In this document: positions 8,887-16,859 of the stretch, piece by piece
How positions within the stretch are numbered: the first letter of the stretch is position 1
Layout: each line of letters starts with the position of its first letter
Assembly: GCF_943192945.1 (NCBI RefSeq)
Contig: NZ_CALPCE010000003.1
Span: 62,001-126,000, forward strand
Direction of reading: 5' to 3'
DNA length: 64,000 nucleotides
Source: Anaerocaecibacter muris
Lineage (GTDB): Bacteria; Bacillota; Clostridia; Christensenellales; Pumilibacteraceae
Translations under genes and position numbers: made by a program
Notes under the pieces: generated by a model
Told to the model about the DNA's origin: nothing
Seen by the model: the letters and a program-made list of their open reading frames with translations, nothing else
Database searches by the model: none

Positions 8887-9654
8887 CTAATCGGAGTATT
8901 TGCGCAAAACGATTTTGAGCGCGCCGCGAATAACGCACTCGCACAGCACCGCGACGGCGACCGCCGCAATCACGTAAGCAATGAGCAGAGCGGGTTCGAG
9001 GTAGATCTGCGCGAGCTTCATGAGCATGCCCAAACTCTCCGCCGTCTGCGCGAGGATTTCCGCGCCGATAACCGCCTTTATGTTGTACGAAAACGCGGTT
9101 GCAAGACTTTCGGGCAGCGCGCCGGCAAGACAGGGCAACCACAGCGACGTAAAGGTCTTAATCTTGCCCGCGCCGCAAATTCGGCACACCTCGACCAGTT
9201 CGGCGGGCACGGTCGCGGTGCGCGCCTTGGCGGACGAATACAGTATGGGAAAAATGACCAGCACGCCCAAAACTACGGGCGTGCCGTGCGCGCCCACAGC
9301 CAACGTCAGTATAAGCGTGACGGCGACGGCAGGCAACGACCGCAATGCGGAAATTATAGGCTCGACAATGCGCGCAAACGAATAGAACGCCGTCGAAAGG
9401 AAAAACGCGATAAAAAACAGTCCGAGCGAAATAAAATAGCCGATAACGCTGCGCAAAACCGTGCCGAACAGTCCCGACCAAAAATCCGCGCTTTTTAGCG
9501 CGACGCGGAGCGCGGACAAAGTCGTGCTTATTTCCGGCAACACAAACTCGGAGCCGACCGCCGCCGCGGCGATCGCCCATACCCCGAGCGCGACGGCAAC
9601 AACCGCCGCGACATACAGCGCGTTAAACGCCCATCTTTTCGCGCGCTTATTCAT
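8887..9654 (-). CDS. ABC transporter permease, NitT/TauT (SsuC/ThiX-like) type
   Basis: 255 residues with about six membrane helices. The cytoplasmic EAA-type loop that docks the ATPase is visible at about residues 140-175 (VPAELVEVCRICGAGKIKTF). The family imports nitrate, sulfonates, taurine or thiamine precursors. The start lies 3 nt from the stop of the binding-protein gene, so they are co-transcribed. No nucleotide-binding subunit follows: the next gene is the unrelated P-type ATPase with its own promoter. The importer must borrow an ATPase from elsewhere. Confidence 0.85.
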   Translation of the reverse strand: MNKRAKRWAFNALYVAAVVAVALGVWAIAAAAVGSEFVLPEISTTLSALRVALKSADFWSGLFGTVLRSVIGYFISLGLFFIAFFLSTAFYSFARIVEPIISALRSLPAVAVTLILTLAVGAHGTPVVLGVLVIFPILYSSAKARTATVPAELVEVCRICGAGKIKTFTSLWLPCLAGALPESLATAFSYNIKAVIGAEILAQTAESLGMLMKLAQIYLEPALLIAYVIAAVAVAVLCECVIRGALKIVLRKYSD

Positions 9655-9657
9655 GCT

Positions 9658-10656
9658 TTAAGCAATCGACTGATAATAGAATTCCGCGTCGGGCACTTTG
9701 TCGAGCGCGGTGAGCGTGTCGTTTATTTGCAGTTTTGTCAACAACGTGAAGTACGCCGTGCAGTCCTCGCGGCTGTCGTCGGCGGACACGGTGCGAATAT
9801 TGCAACGCCGCACGATGTCGGAAGTAAGCGCGCCGAGTTCGGACTGAATACCGCTCGCAACATTGGCTTTGACCGCGGCGACCGCCTTGTCCGGGTTGCT
9901 CTCCGCCCAACCGTCCGTGTTTTCGAGCGCGGTTAAAAACGCTTCCACAAAGTCGCGACGGTCGTCTATGAGCGAACCTTTTGCGACAAGACACGCTTGC
10001 GGATACGAACTTTCAAACGCGCCCTCCCACATTTCCTGAATGTCTGCCGCCATGGTTTTGTTAAACTTTTTAATAGCGTTGGTCGCGGCAGGCTCGCCGA
10101 GCAACGCGTAATCGACGTGTCCCGCGCCGAGCATAGGCAACAGCTCGCCGCCGCTACCCGCATAGCGCAACGCGATCTTGTCGGTCACTGCGTTTTCGGA
10201 AACTTCGTAAGCAACATGCGCGTCGTTAAGCAACATGCGCAGAGTGAGATCGGGCACGTTGCCTTGACCGATAACGCCCAACCGCGAACCGACAAGTTCG
10301 GAAAATCCGTCAATCGGCGAATTGCCTACGATATAAAGATTGCCGTGCGTGTTGACCGACAGCATAACTATATCGACGCCCTTGTTATACAGCTTTGCCG
10401 CCGCGTTGACGGGCATAATCGCCATGTCCGCCTTACCCGAACTTACGTGCGCGGCGATTTCGTCCGCCTTTACGACGGTGAACGACGCGCCCGAATATCC
10501 GCTGTCCATAAGCCCCGCAAGCGCGATCGCAGGCGCGCCGTCGGGCATGAACACGCGCACCGTGCCCGCCTTGTCGCCGTCGTCGCACGCGGCAAGCGGC
10601 ATAGCGAACGCCGCGGCGGACATGCACACCAATAATTTGGAAATTATTTTTTTCAT
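9658..10656 (-). CDS. ABC substrate-binding lipoprotein, NMT1/SsuA-like
   Basis: 332 residues. A lipoprotein signal peptide ends in LAAC (residues about 21-24), so it is anchored outside the membrane. The mature part has the two-lobed type II fold of nitrate/sulfonate/HMP-binding proteins: FMPDGAPAIALAGL at the start, SPIDGFSELVGSRLGVIG in the hinge region, and GHVDYALLGEPAAT. The ligand is not clear; the family includes thiamine-precursor, sulfonate and aromatic binders. GAGGAG lies before the ATG. It sits between a TM1266-like regulator and the permease. Confidence 0.85.
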   Translation of the reverse strand: MKKIISKLLVCMSAAAFAMPLAACDDGDKAGTVRVFMPDGAPAIALAGLMDSGYSGASFTVVKADEIAAHVSSGKADMAIMPVNAAAKLYNKGVDIVMLSVNTHGNLYIVGNSPIDGFSELVGSRLGVIGQGNVPDLTLRMLLNDAHVAYEVSENAVTDKIALRYAGSGGELLPMLGAGHVDYALLGEPAATNAIKKFNKTMAADIQEMWEGAFESSYPQACLVAKGSLIDDRRDFVEAFLTALENTDGWAESNPDKAVAAVKANVASGIQSELGALTSDIVRRCNIRTVSADDSREDCTAYFTLLTKLQINDTLTALDKVPDAEFYYQSIA

Positions 10657-10752
10657 GATTAAAAGCTCCTCTGCTATTATTTTGCGTTAATTAAAACTAT
10701 TTACGACATGCCGAACATAAACGCTCGCGGCGCGAAAAAATTACACCCGAAG

Positions 10753-11004
10753 TTATTTGCCGAACAACGCTTTTGCAGACACGCCGTCCACCCTGCCCAA
10801 CTTGCCCGACAAAGCGTTAATCGCATTGGCGGGCGCGTCGAGCACAAGCGTTATCGCGTTGATACCGCGATCGCGCATAGGCAAGCCCATGCGCCCCACG
10901 ACATACTCGCCGTATTCGTGCAACAGCGCGTTCACCGCTTCCACGGCTTCGCCGTCGGACACGATGATACCGAGCACCGCTATTCTGTTTTCTTCGTTTT
11001 GCAT
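10753..11004 (-). CDS. TM1266-family putative iron-only hydrogenase system regulator
   Basis: 83 residues, start at MQNEENRIAVLG. The whole chain fits the small ACT/NikR-like ferredoxin-fold TM1266 family: RIAVLGIIVSDGEAVEAVNALLHEYG, then VVGRMGLPMRDRGINAITLVLDAP, then INALSGKLGRVDGVSAKALF. Members usually neighbour the [FeFe]-hydrogenase maturases HydE/F/G, none of which is in this window. Function is not established experimentally. The GAGGAG ribosome site is buried in a terminator-like hairpin abutting the start codon. It probably heads an operon with the binding protein and permease. Confidence 0.85.
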   Translation of the reverse strand: MQNEENRIAVLGIIVSDGEAVEAVNALLHEYGEYVVGRMGLPMRDRGINAITLVLDAPANAINALSGKLGRVDGVSAKALFGK

Positions 11005-11039
11005 AAAAAACCGCGCTCCTCGAACGTCGAAAAGCGCGG
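11005..11039 (-). promoter_or_regulatory. Terminator-like hairpin sequestering a ribosome site
   Basis: On the minus strand CCGCGCT (11033-11039) pairs with AGCGCGG (11011-11017), then T6 runs directly into the ATG at 11004. The GAGGAG ribosome site lies inside the 3' part of the hairpin. It could attenuate transcription, translation or both. Confidence 0.6.
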
Positions 11040-11128
11040 ACAAAACGGCGCGACAAATGTCGCATAATGTACTTACGTTTAGCCGTCTTTGCCGTCAGCG
11101 CTTCTTTCGGTTCAGACTTTATATAGTC

Positions 11129-11157
11129 AGTATATACCAATCGCGCAAAGATGTCAA
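11129..11157 (-). promoter_or_regulatory. Promoter of the TM1266-like gene
   Basis: TTGACA, 17-nt spacer, TATACT on the minus strand. Predicted leader of about 118 nt, including a small GCGAC/GTCGC hairpin near 11055-11070 and the hairpin at 11005-11039. Confidence 0.75.
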
Positions 11158-11166
11158 GCAAATACG

Positions 11167-11198
11167 ACAAAACGCCCCGCGACGTGCGCGAGGCGTTT
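11167..11198 (-). terminator. Terminator of the zinc-ribbon membrane protein gene
   Basis: Minus strand arms AAACGCCTCGCG and CGCGGGGCGTTT form a 12-bp stem with one G-U pair, followed by T-rich sequence. Confidence 0.7.
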
Positions 11199-11225
11199 AT
11201 TACTTACTGTGGATTTGACTGCCGA

Positions 11226-12932
11226 TTATAAGCGCTTGCCGCACTTTAAGCAGAACGCAGAATCGCTCTCGTTTTCCGCGCCGCACGACGGACAGAAAAT
11301 CGCCCGCTTTTCGTTTTGCTCTGTCTGCGGTTGCGCCGCGTTCTCTACGTTTGCGGGTTGCGCGTCATTTTCGACCGCCGCAGTCGCGGGTACGTTTTCC
11401 ACCGTTGCGGATTGAGGTTGTTCGCTCTTTTTGTCGGTAACACCGCCTATCAACTTCTTTAACGGCGGAATGACGGCAAACAGCACGTCGACAGCCGCAA
11501 GCGCGAACGTGAGTATCGCGCCGATCGCAAAGCCCGCGTCGAGTGCGAACCCGTCGGGCATGCGCATGCCGAACAGTATGAGCGCGATTAACGCCGCGAC
11601 GCCCGCCACCGACGGAACAACTATATTCAAGATTGCGGGAAGTTTTTGCACGCGTATAACGATAATCGCGGCAAACGCCGCCACCGCCGCGAGCAACAGT
11701 ATAAACGCGACGCTCGCGCCGCCGTCGACAGACGCAGTCGCCGCGGCGTACCAGCCCGCCTGATTGTAAACGGGCGAAGCGGTAAGCAAGAACATGCACA
11801 GCACTGTAAGCGCGATATTGCTCGCCGCAAACGCCGTCGCGCCTATGCTCGCGCCGCGCAGAACGGACGCGAAAACGGCAAACGCCGCAAGTATAATCGC
11901 GACTGTAAGCGCGGAAATATGTCCCGCGGTCACGTTCGCGCCGAAAAGATTGACAATGCCGAGGTACGCGACGATAAACGCCAAGCTGACTGCCGCGTCG
12001 ATTGCGCCGACGCGTTTGTCCTTGTTTTTAATAAGAAGAATAACGTTTTTGGCAATGAGCGCAAGCGGCGCGAGTACCGACAACGCCATCAGTATCCCGA
12101 TAGTCGCATAGCCGCCTTTTGCCCAGCCGAACGCAACGCCGTCGAGCCGAGCTTGAATTTCGCTCGCATGTTTGAAATATCCGAAAAAGCTGTACCACTC
12201 CGTCACGCTCGTTTCGCCTATGTAATAGGTCACGTCAAACGCCGAAATCAAAAGCAATACCGCGCTCAAACCGAGCAACGCGTTTGCCACTATAAACGTA
12301 ATAATATTGCCGTTGTCAACCGCCGATTTCGCCTTTTGCTTAAATCCCGACTTTTGCGCGTGCGGCTGTTCCGCCGCCGCGACGGGCGCGACTTGTTCGG
12401 AGTTCTGTTCGTCCGTGCTTGCGGGCGCGGGCGCGCTCTCGACCGCTTGGGGCGGTTGCTCCTCTGCTTGTGCGGGTGCTTCCTCGATTGCGGTCGGCTG
12501 TTGCTCGACTGCGGACGAAGCGACTGCGACTTGTTCTTGTTCGACGGGCACAGGCTCGACGACGGAAACGGATTGCTCCTCTACACCGCTATCGACGGCG
12601 GTCGTCTCTTGTTCGGTCTGCGGATCGATCGGTTTATTTTCCGCCTGTTTTTTAGCCGCGGGCTTTTTTGCCGACGACGCAGTCGTCTTTTTGGTCACTG
12701 ACGACTTGCTCGCGGCGGGCTTTTTTGCCGCGGACGTTTTAGCCGTTGAGGCGGCTGTCGTTTTCTTTGCCGCAGGTTTCTTTGCGGATGTTTTCTTTGC
12801 GGCGGGTTTGGCATCTCCGTTATCGTTCAACGACGATATAAGCTCCGCCGCCTTGCGCAACGCTTCTGCGGCCTCCTCCCGCGTTTGACTTACGGGCTTT
12901 TTTCCTCCGCCCGTTTTTTTGCTTTCTGCCAT
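11226..12932 (-). CDS. Multi-spanning membrane protein with Lys/Ala-rich N-tail and C-terminal zinc ribbon
   Basis: 568 residues counted from the second of two adjacent ATGs, which is better spaced from AGGAGG. Residues 1-95 are repeats of AAKKPAAKK type, like histone H1 tails. About 95-190 is Glu/Gln/Val-rich linker. About 205-500 holds around nine membrane helices. The last 25 residues form a zinc ribbon, CPSCGAENE...CLKCGKRL. I recognise no family for the membrane part. The tail and the ribbon should both face the cytoplasm if the helix number is odd-consistent; a scaffold or nucleic-acid-contacting role is only a guess. It has its own promoter and terminator. Confidence 0.75.
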   Translation of the reverse strand: MAESKKTGGGKKPVSQTREEAAEALRKAAELISSLNDNGDAKPAAKKTSAKKPAAKKTTAASTAKTSAAKKPAASKSSVTKKTTASSAKKPAAKKQAENKPIDPQTEQETTAVDSGVEEQSVSVVEPVPVEQEQVAVASSAVEQQPTAIEEAPAQAEEQPPQAVESAPAPASTDEQNSEQVAPVAAAEQPHAQKSGFKQKAKSAVDNGNIITFIVANALLGLSAVLLLISAFDVTYYIGETSVTEWYSFFGYFKHASEIQARLDGVAFGWAKGGYATIGILMALSVLAPLALIAKNVILLIKNKDKRVGAIDAAVSLAFIVAYLGIVNLFGANVTAGHISALTVAIILAAFAVFASVLRGASIGATAFAASNIALTVLCMFLLTASPVYNQAGWYAAATASVDGGASVAFILLLAAVAAFAAIIVIRVQKLPAILNIVVPSVAGVAALIALILFGMRMPDGFALDAGFAIGAILTFALAAVDVLFAVIPPLKKLIGGVTDKKSEQPQSATVENVPATAAVENDAQPANVENAAQPQTEQNEKRAIFCPSCGAENESDSAFCLKCGKRL

Positions 12933-12965
12933 CATTTCCTCCTATTCAATTACATGTACTGTATG

Positions 12966-12994
12966 ATTGTACCACTTTCGCGCCGTAAAATCAA
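12966..12994 (-). promoter_or_regulatory. Promoter of the zinc-ribbon membrane protein gene
   Basis: TTGATT, 17-nt spacer, TACAAT on the minus strand. Confidence 0.6.
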
Positions 12995-13039
12995 GGGTTT
13001 TAGGAATATTGTAACATAATATTTATAAGCGAATATCGA

Positions 13040-13876
13040 TTACGCCCGCACGACAAGCCCGTCGTATGCGATATGCACGCCGTGCGGTTTTGCCGCCGCG
13101 CACAGTCCGTCGTAATCGAGGTCGCTGTTGTGCGAAAAATGCGTCGCGTACACCTGCGCGTCGGGCGCGAGCAATCCCGCCTGTTGCATCAGCTCGCGCT
13201 GTTCGACAATGTCGTACAAGCCCATGTGCCGCCCCGCGCCGTGCTTGCGCGCGCCGTAAGTGCAATCCATTGCGACAATGTTCGCTTTTGCGCCCATGTC
13301 CGCGGCGCGTTCATACACCGACTTATCGAGTACGCCCGTATCGTTAAGCAACAGTGCGCCCGTGCCGCCGCGATGTATGTAATACACCAAACACTCCTCG
13401 CCCGCCGTGTGCTTTGCGGGAAGCGCGACAATGCGCATATCCCCGCTATTTACGTCGTCGTAAGGGCGCAACGCGACGAGCGTAATATTGCTGCGCACTT
13501 CCTCGCGCATTTCGCGCGCGGTGTCGGATAGGAACATATCGCGCACCGTGGCGTTGCCGTAAACGCACACACGCGATTCGCTCATGTCGTGCGCAAACGG
13601 ACCGCCGCGCATGCAAAACTCCTGCGGATAGCAGTGATCCATGTGCGCATGCGTTATAAGCACGCGTTTGACCTTGGACAAGTCCAGCTTATATGCAAGC
13701 ATGTGCATATAAGTATCCATAGGGAAATCGAACAAAGTGTCGTCGTCAATCAGTATCTGACTGCGAGTGCGCACATCCCTGCCGCCGCGCTCCTTTGCGC
13801 GCGCGCAAGCGGGACAGTTGCAAAACACCGCGGGCAAACCCTCCGCCGCGGCGGTGCCCAAAAAAGCAAGCCTCAT
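13040..13876 (-). CDS. MBL-fold metallo-hydrolase, PhnP-like
   Basis: 278 residues; start MRLAFLGTAAAEG. Zinc ligands HAHMDH at residues 76-81 and downstream ligands near LPAKHTAGE, LLNDTG and the closing THFSHNSD. An N-terminal cluster CNCPACARAKERGGRDVRTRS matches the structural zinc site and substrate loop of the PhnP/lipoate-synthase-associated phosphodiesterase group. Its ATG overlaps the preceding stop as TAATG, so it is translationally coupled to the acyl-CoA synthetase. The substrate is probably a phosphodiester or cyclic phosphate; the pairing with an adenylating enzyme is suggestive but unexplained. Confidence 0.85.
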   Translation of the reverse strand: MRLAFLGTAAAEGLPAVFCNCPACARAKERGGRDVRTRSQILIDDDTLFDFPMDTYMHMLAYKLDLSKVKRVLITHAHMDHCYPQEFCMRGGPFAHDMSESRVCVYGNATVRDMFLSDTAREMREEVRSNITLVALRPYDDVNSGDMRIVALPAKHTAGEECLVYYIHRGGTGALLLNDTGVLDKSVYERAADMGAKANIVAMDCTYGARKHGAGRHMGLYDIVEQRELMQQAGLLAPDAQVYATHFSHNSDLDYDGLCAAAKPHGVHIAYDGLVVRA

Positions 13877-15456
13877 TACGCCCTGCCCTCCGCCCGCGCG
13901 GTGAGCGCGAGCACGTCCGCTTTCATGACGGGAGTAACCGGTATACTGTCTATGACCTCGACAATGGTCGGCACGGCGTAACGCGACAGGTCGCTCTCTA
14001 TCTTTGCGCGCACCCTCTCCGCGTCCTGCGGCGCGCCCGTAAGATACAGCGCGATGCGAGTCTTGCCTCCGTCCTTGTACTCCACGGCGCACGCGCCCGT
14101 CACGCCCGTTATTTCGAGCGCCGCCGACTCTATCTCTTTGGGATAAACGCTTATCCCCGAAATCTTGATAATGCGTTTTAGCCGTTGCACATAGTACAAA
14201 AACCCGTCGCCGTCGATGTATCCGAAATCGCCCGTTCGCACGTACTTTTTGCCGTTCGCCTCGAAAAACACTTCGGCGTTGGCTTGCGGGTTATCGAGAT
14301 ACCCTTGCATGAGCGTATCGCCCGCAATCGCTATTTCGCCCTTTTCGCCCGCGGGCAAAGGCGTAACGCCGTCTGGCTCGACTATAATCGCGTCCAAATC
14401 GGACAGCATGTAGCCCATAGACCCTCTGCGGTTGTGATTAAAATTATTCACGGCGCACACCGTGACCGTTTCGGTAAGACCGTAACCCTCGAACAGCCTA
14501 CCCTTTGCGCCCGCCTTTGCCATTCTGTCGTTAAATTCGTCCAACAAATCCTGCGGCGCGCAATCGCCGCCGACAAACCCGACGTAAATATTTTTAAGCG
14601 CGTCGCCGTTAAAGTCTTTCTGTTTAAGCAAAGCGCGGAACAGATTGGGCACGCCTATAATAAAGTGCATCTTGTTCTTTTTGACGAGCTTGACCGTTTT
14701 GACGGGGTCGAACTTTGGCATAAGCACGCTGACCCCGCCGTAAGTAAGCGTCGCGTGTATGCTCATTGCAAGCCCGAAACCGTGGAACATGGGCAGAGCG
14801 CCCAGCATGTACATGCCGCGCGCGTCGTCCGTACAAAGCGCTTCCAGCCCGCGGTTTCCCAGCGCGTTCACGGCGCTGTCCGAAAGCTCTATTATTTTAG
14901 GCTCGCCGCCCGTTCCGCCGCTGTGAAGATACACGCCCGTCGAGCTGTCGGAACGCTCGGGCGCGGGCGGCAACTCGCGCTTTTCGAGCGCGTCGTAAGC
15001 GGTGATATTCGTCATGTCGCCTTTATACGGCTTGACTTTAAGATTAAACGCAAACCGCAACAGCCCGTTGAGCGACCGCGCGGGGTGTATGGAAATTATG
15101 GGAAAACTATCGGTTAGCGGCGCGTACTTATCGAGGTTTATGGACAGAGTAATAAGAAGTTTGGACTTTGCCGCTACCATAAACTTACGCAACTGCGCGA
15201 GCGGGGCGAGCGGGTGCACCATGTGCGCCACCGCGCCCAGGCGGTTGACGGCGTAAAAGCAGTACACGCACTCGGGCGTGTTCGGCATACAAATCGTAAC
15301 GACGTCGCCCGCGTTCACCACGGACGCAAGCCGCGCCGCCGCGTCGTCAATCGCTTTAAAAAGCGTGCCGTAAGAAAACGTTTTGCCCATATACAAGAGC
15401 GCGGGCGATTTTTCGTCCTTTTTATAAAAGTCTTTAAGCGATTGATACAAAAGCAT
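13876..15456 (-). CDS. Acyl-CoA synthetase / AMP-binding ligase
   Basis: 526 residues; start MLLYQSLKDFYKK fixed by GAGGAA 7 nt upstream. ANL-superfamily motifs in order: the Gly-rich ATP loop STGVYLHSGGTGGEPK, LFEGYGLTETV (A5), YVRTGDFGYIDGDGFLYYVQRLKRIIKISG (A7-A8 hinge), and near the C-terminus PVTPVMKADVLAL with the catalytic Lys region (A10). It should adenylate a carboxylic acid and form a CoA thioester. No carrier-protein domain is present. Coupled by TAATG to the MBL hydrolase downstream. Confidence 0.9.
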   Translation of the reverse strand: MLLYQSLKDFYKKDEKSPALLYMGKTFSYGTLFKAIDDAAARLASVVNAGDVVTICMPNTPECVYCFYAVNRLGAVAHMVHPLAPLAQLRKFMVAAKSKLLITLSINLDKYAPLTDSFPIISIHPARSLNGLLRFAFNLKVKPYKGDMTNITAYDALEKRELPPAPERSDSSTGVYLHSGGTGGEPKIIELSDSAVNALGNRGLEALCTDDARGMYMLGALPMFHGFGLAMSIHATLTYGGVSVLMPKFDPVKTVKLVKKNKMHFIIGVPNLFRALLKQKDFNGDALKNIYVGFVGGDCAPQDLLDEFNDRMAKAGAKGRLFEGYGLTETVTVCAVNNFNHNRRGSMGYMLSDLDAIIVEPDGVTPLPAGEKGEIAIAGDTLMQGYLDNPQANAEVFFEANGKKYVRTGDFGYIDGDGFLYYVQRLKRIIKISGISVYPKEIESAALEITGVTGACAVEYKDGGKTRIALYLTGAPQDAERVRAKIESDLSRYAVPTIVEVIDSIPVTPVMKADVLALTARAEGRA

Positions 15457-15473
15457 ATAAAATTTCCTCGCGG

Positions 15474-16346
15474 TTAAAAATTTAGTTTGTAGCCCAAGCA
15501 CAGGCAAACGATTATTACAAGCCCCGCTATTGCGACTTGGTGCGCAAGATAAAACAACAGCGCGTGCCGCCCGACAAAGTTAATCGGCTTGTTCCACTTC
15601 CCGCCGAGCGCAGGCAACAGCGACAGACGTTCGGAGTAAACGGCTTTACCCCAGTACATGCCGAGGAACACTGCGCCGACATACGGAAACAAACCGAACC
15701 AGTCGTCGCCGTAAGCGTGCGTGCCGAGCACATAACCCAAAAAATGATCGTCGTTAAACGCATAGTCGAACGGATACACCATCGACCAAAAATTCTTGCC
15801 GATGCCGACGGCGAGTATTACAAGCCCTATCACGAGCGGCGCGTAAAGATTGACGCGCTTGTTAAACCGCGTGACGACGTCTACCGCCGCAACGCACAGT
15901 ATGGACAGCGCAATGCAGTGCAGTATGCCGAAAACTATCCCGTCGCTCATTATGCCCATGGCTTTAAGCACAAACGACACGCCCGAAAAAGCTAACGCGA
16001 CAAACCCGAGCAAACTCCCGCGCTTGGTGTTGTCGCGCGACAGCGCGCAACTAACCCCGACGAGAAACAAAAACAAAAACACAAAAATATAGTGCGCCCA
16101 AAACCGAAACCCGATATTGTCGAGTCGGCTTGTATTCCAGTACGCAGAAGCGAGTTCGGACAGCTTGTTCATAAACGGGTTGTTCACTTCGTAAGAATTG
16201 GAAAACCACGAACGAAACGCCATCAAATCGAACATCAAATGATCGAAGCACATTGCGAGCACCGCAAACCCGCGCAAAAAATCGAGTTCCCACACCCGCC
16301 GCCGCTTATCGCGGAATATAGGTTTTGTCGCAACAGTCGTCACCAT
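15474..16346 (-). CDS. DUF1624 / heparan-alpha-glucosaminide N-acetyltransferase-like membrane protein
   Basis: 290 residues with about seven membrane helices. The family signature RRRVWELDFLRGFAVLAMCFDH opens the domain (residues about 15-37); its His is part of the proposed acetyl-relay site of HGSNAT-like enzymes. The family transfers acetyl groups across the membrane onto sugars or cell-wall glycans; the substrate here is unknown. No Shine-Dalgarno sequence precedes the ATG, and a TTTACT/TAAAAT promoter places the predicted transcript start on the A of the ATG, suggesting a leaderless mRNA. Confidence 0.85.
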   Translation of the reverse strand: MVTTVATKPIFRDKRRRVWELDFLRGFAVLAMCFDHLMFDLMAFRSWFSNSYEVNNPFMNKLSELASAYWNTSRLDNIGFRFWAHYIFVFLFLFLVGVSCALSRDNTKRGSLLGFVALAFSGVSFVLKAMGIMSDGIVFGILHCIALSILCVAAVDVVTRFNKRVNLYAPLVIGLVILAVGIGKNFWSMVYPFDYAFNDDHFLGYVLGTHAYGDDWFGLFPYVGAVFLGMYWGKAVYSERLSLLPALGGKWNKPINFVGRHALLFYLAHQVAIAGLVIIVCLCLGYKLNF

Positions 16347-16352
16347 GACACT

Positions 16353-16381
16353 ATTTTACAACATCGGACGCAAAAAGTAAA
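16353..16381 (-). promoter_or_regulatory. Promoter giving a likely leaderless mRNA
   Basis: TTTACT, 17-nt spacer, TAAAAT on the minus strand. The -10 box ends 6 nt from the ATG at 16346. Confidence 0.5.
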
Positions 16382-16384
16382 GCG

Positions 16385-16423
16385 ATAAAACGCCGCGGCG
16401 CAATATGCCCTGCCGCGGCGTTT
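16385..16423 (-). terminator. Terminator at the end of the opp operon
   Basis: Arms AAACGCCGCGGC and GCCGCGGCGTTT form a perfect 12-bp stem, then TTTTA on the minus strand. It lies just after the DUF3899 gene. Confidence 0.8.
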
Positions 16424-16457
16424 AGATAAGATTATTCAAATACGTTTCGATGCATTT

Positions 16458-16859
16458 TCAAATGCTGTAATACGCAATCAAAAACGACATACCTATTACA
16501 AAAAACGCGCCGCCGACTATAAAAAATTCCAAAAACGACCGTTTGTTTTCGCTCTTGCGCGCGCGGTAATCGGCATAGGTTTCCTTATTGCGTTTTTCGG
16601 CGGACTGAAATATCGAAAAAAACTTTTTAACGGAAAACCCCGCAATGTCGTATGCGCCGCCGTTACTGCAAACTACGATAAGCCCGACCAACAGCAACAC
16701 CGCGCCCGCCACCGAAAAGCAGTCCGTAAGCGAGCGCATGATCGCAATTTTATCCGTCATGCCGAACAAGCCCTGTATGAGCGCAATGCACAGCGCGACG
16801 GCGAGCGCGACCGCCGCCAGTACGATATATTTTACAATATGGCGTTTGCCGTCCGTCAT
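16458..16859 (-). CDS. DUF3899-like small membrane protein
   Basis: 133 residues with three membrane helices (about 8-30, 45-65, 108-130) and a basic cytoplasmic loop (SVKKFFSIFQSAEKRNKETYADYRARK) between the second and third. The arrangement fits DUF3899 proteins, whose function is unknown. Its ATG overlaps the oppF stop by 4 nt and a strong terminator follows, so it is the last gene of the opp operon. Confidence 0.65.
   Translation of the reverse strand: MTDGKRHIVKYIVLAAVALAVALCIALIQGLFGMTDKIAIMRSLTDCFSVAGAVLLLVGLIVVCSNGGAYDIAGFSVKKFFSIFQSAEKRNKETYADYRARKSENKRSFLEFFIVGGAFFVIGMSFLIAYYSI

Noticed and set aside
11005-11122. Cyclic-di-GMP (GEMM) or other known riboswitch in the TM1266 leader
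   Set aside because: Short fragments such as GGCAAAG and CTAAAC resemble pieces of GEMM, but the conserved core order is not present.
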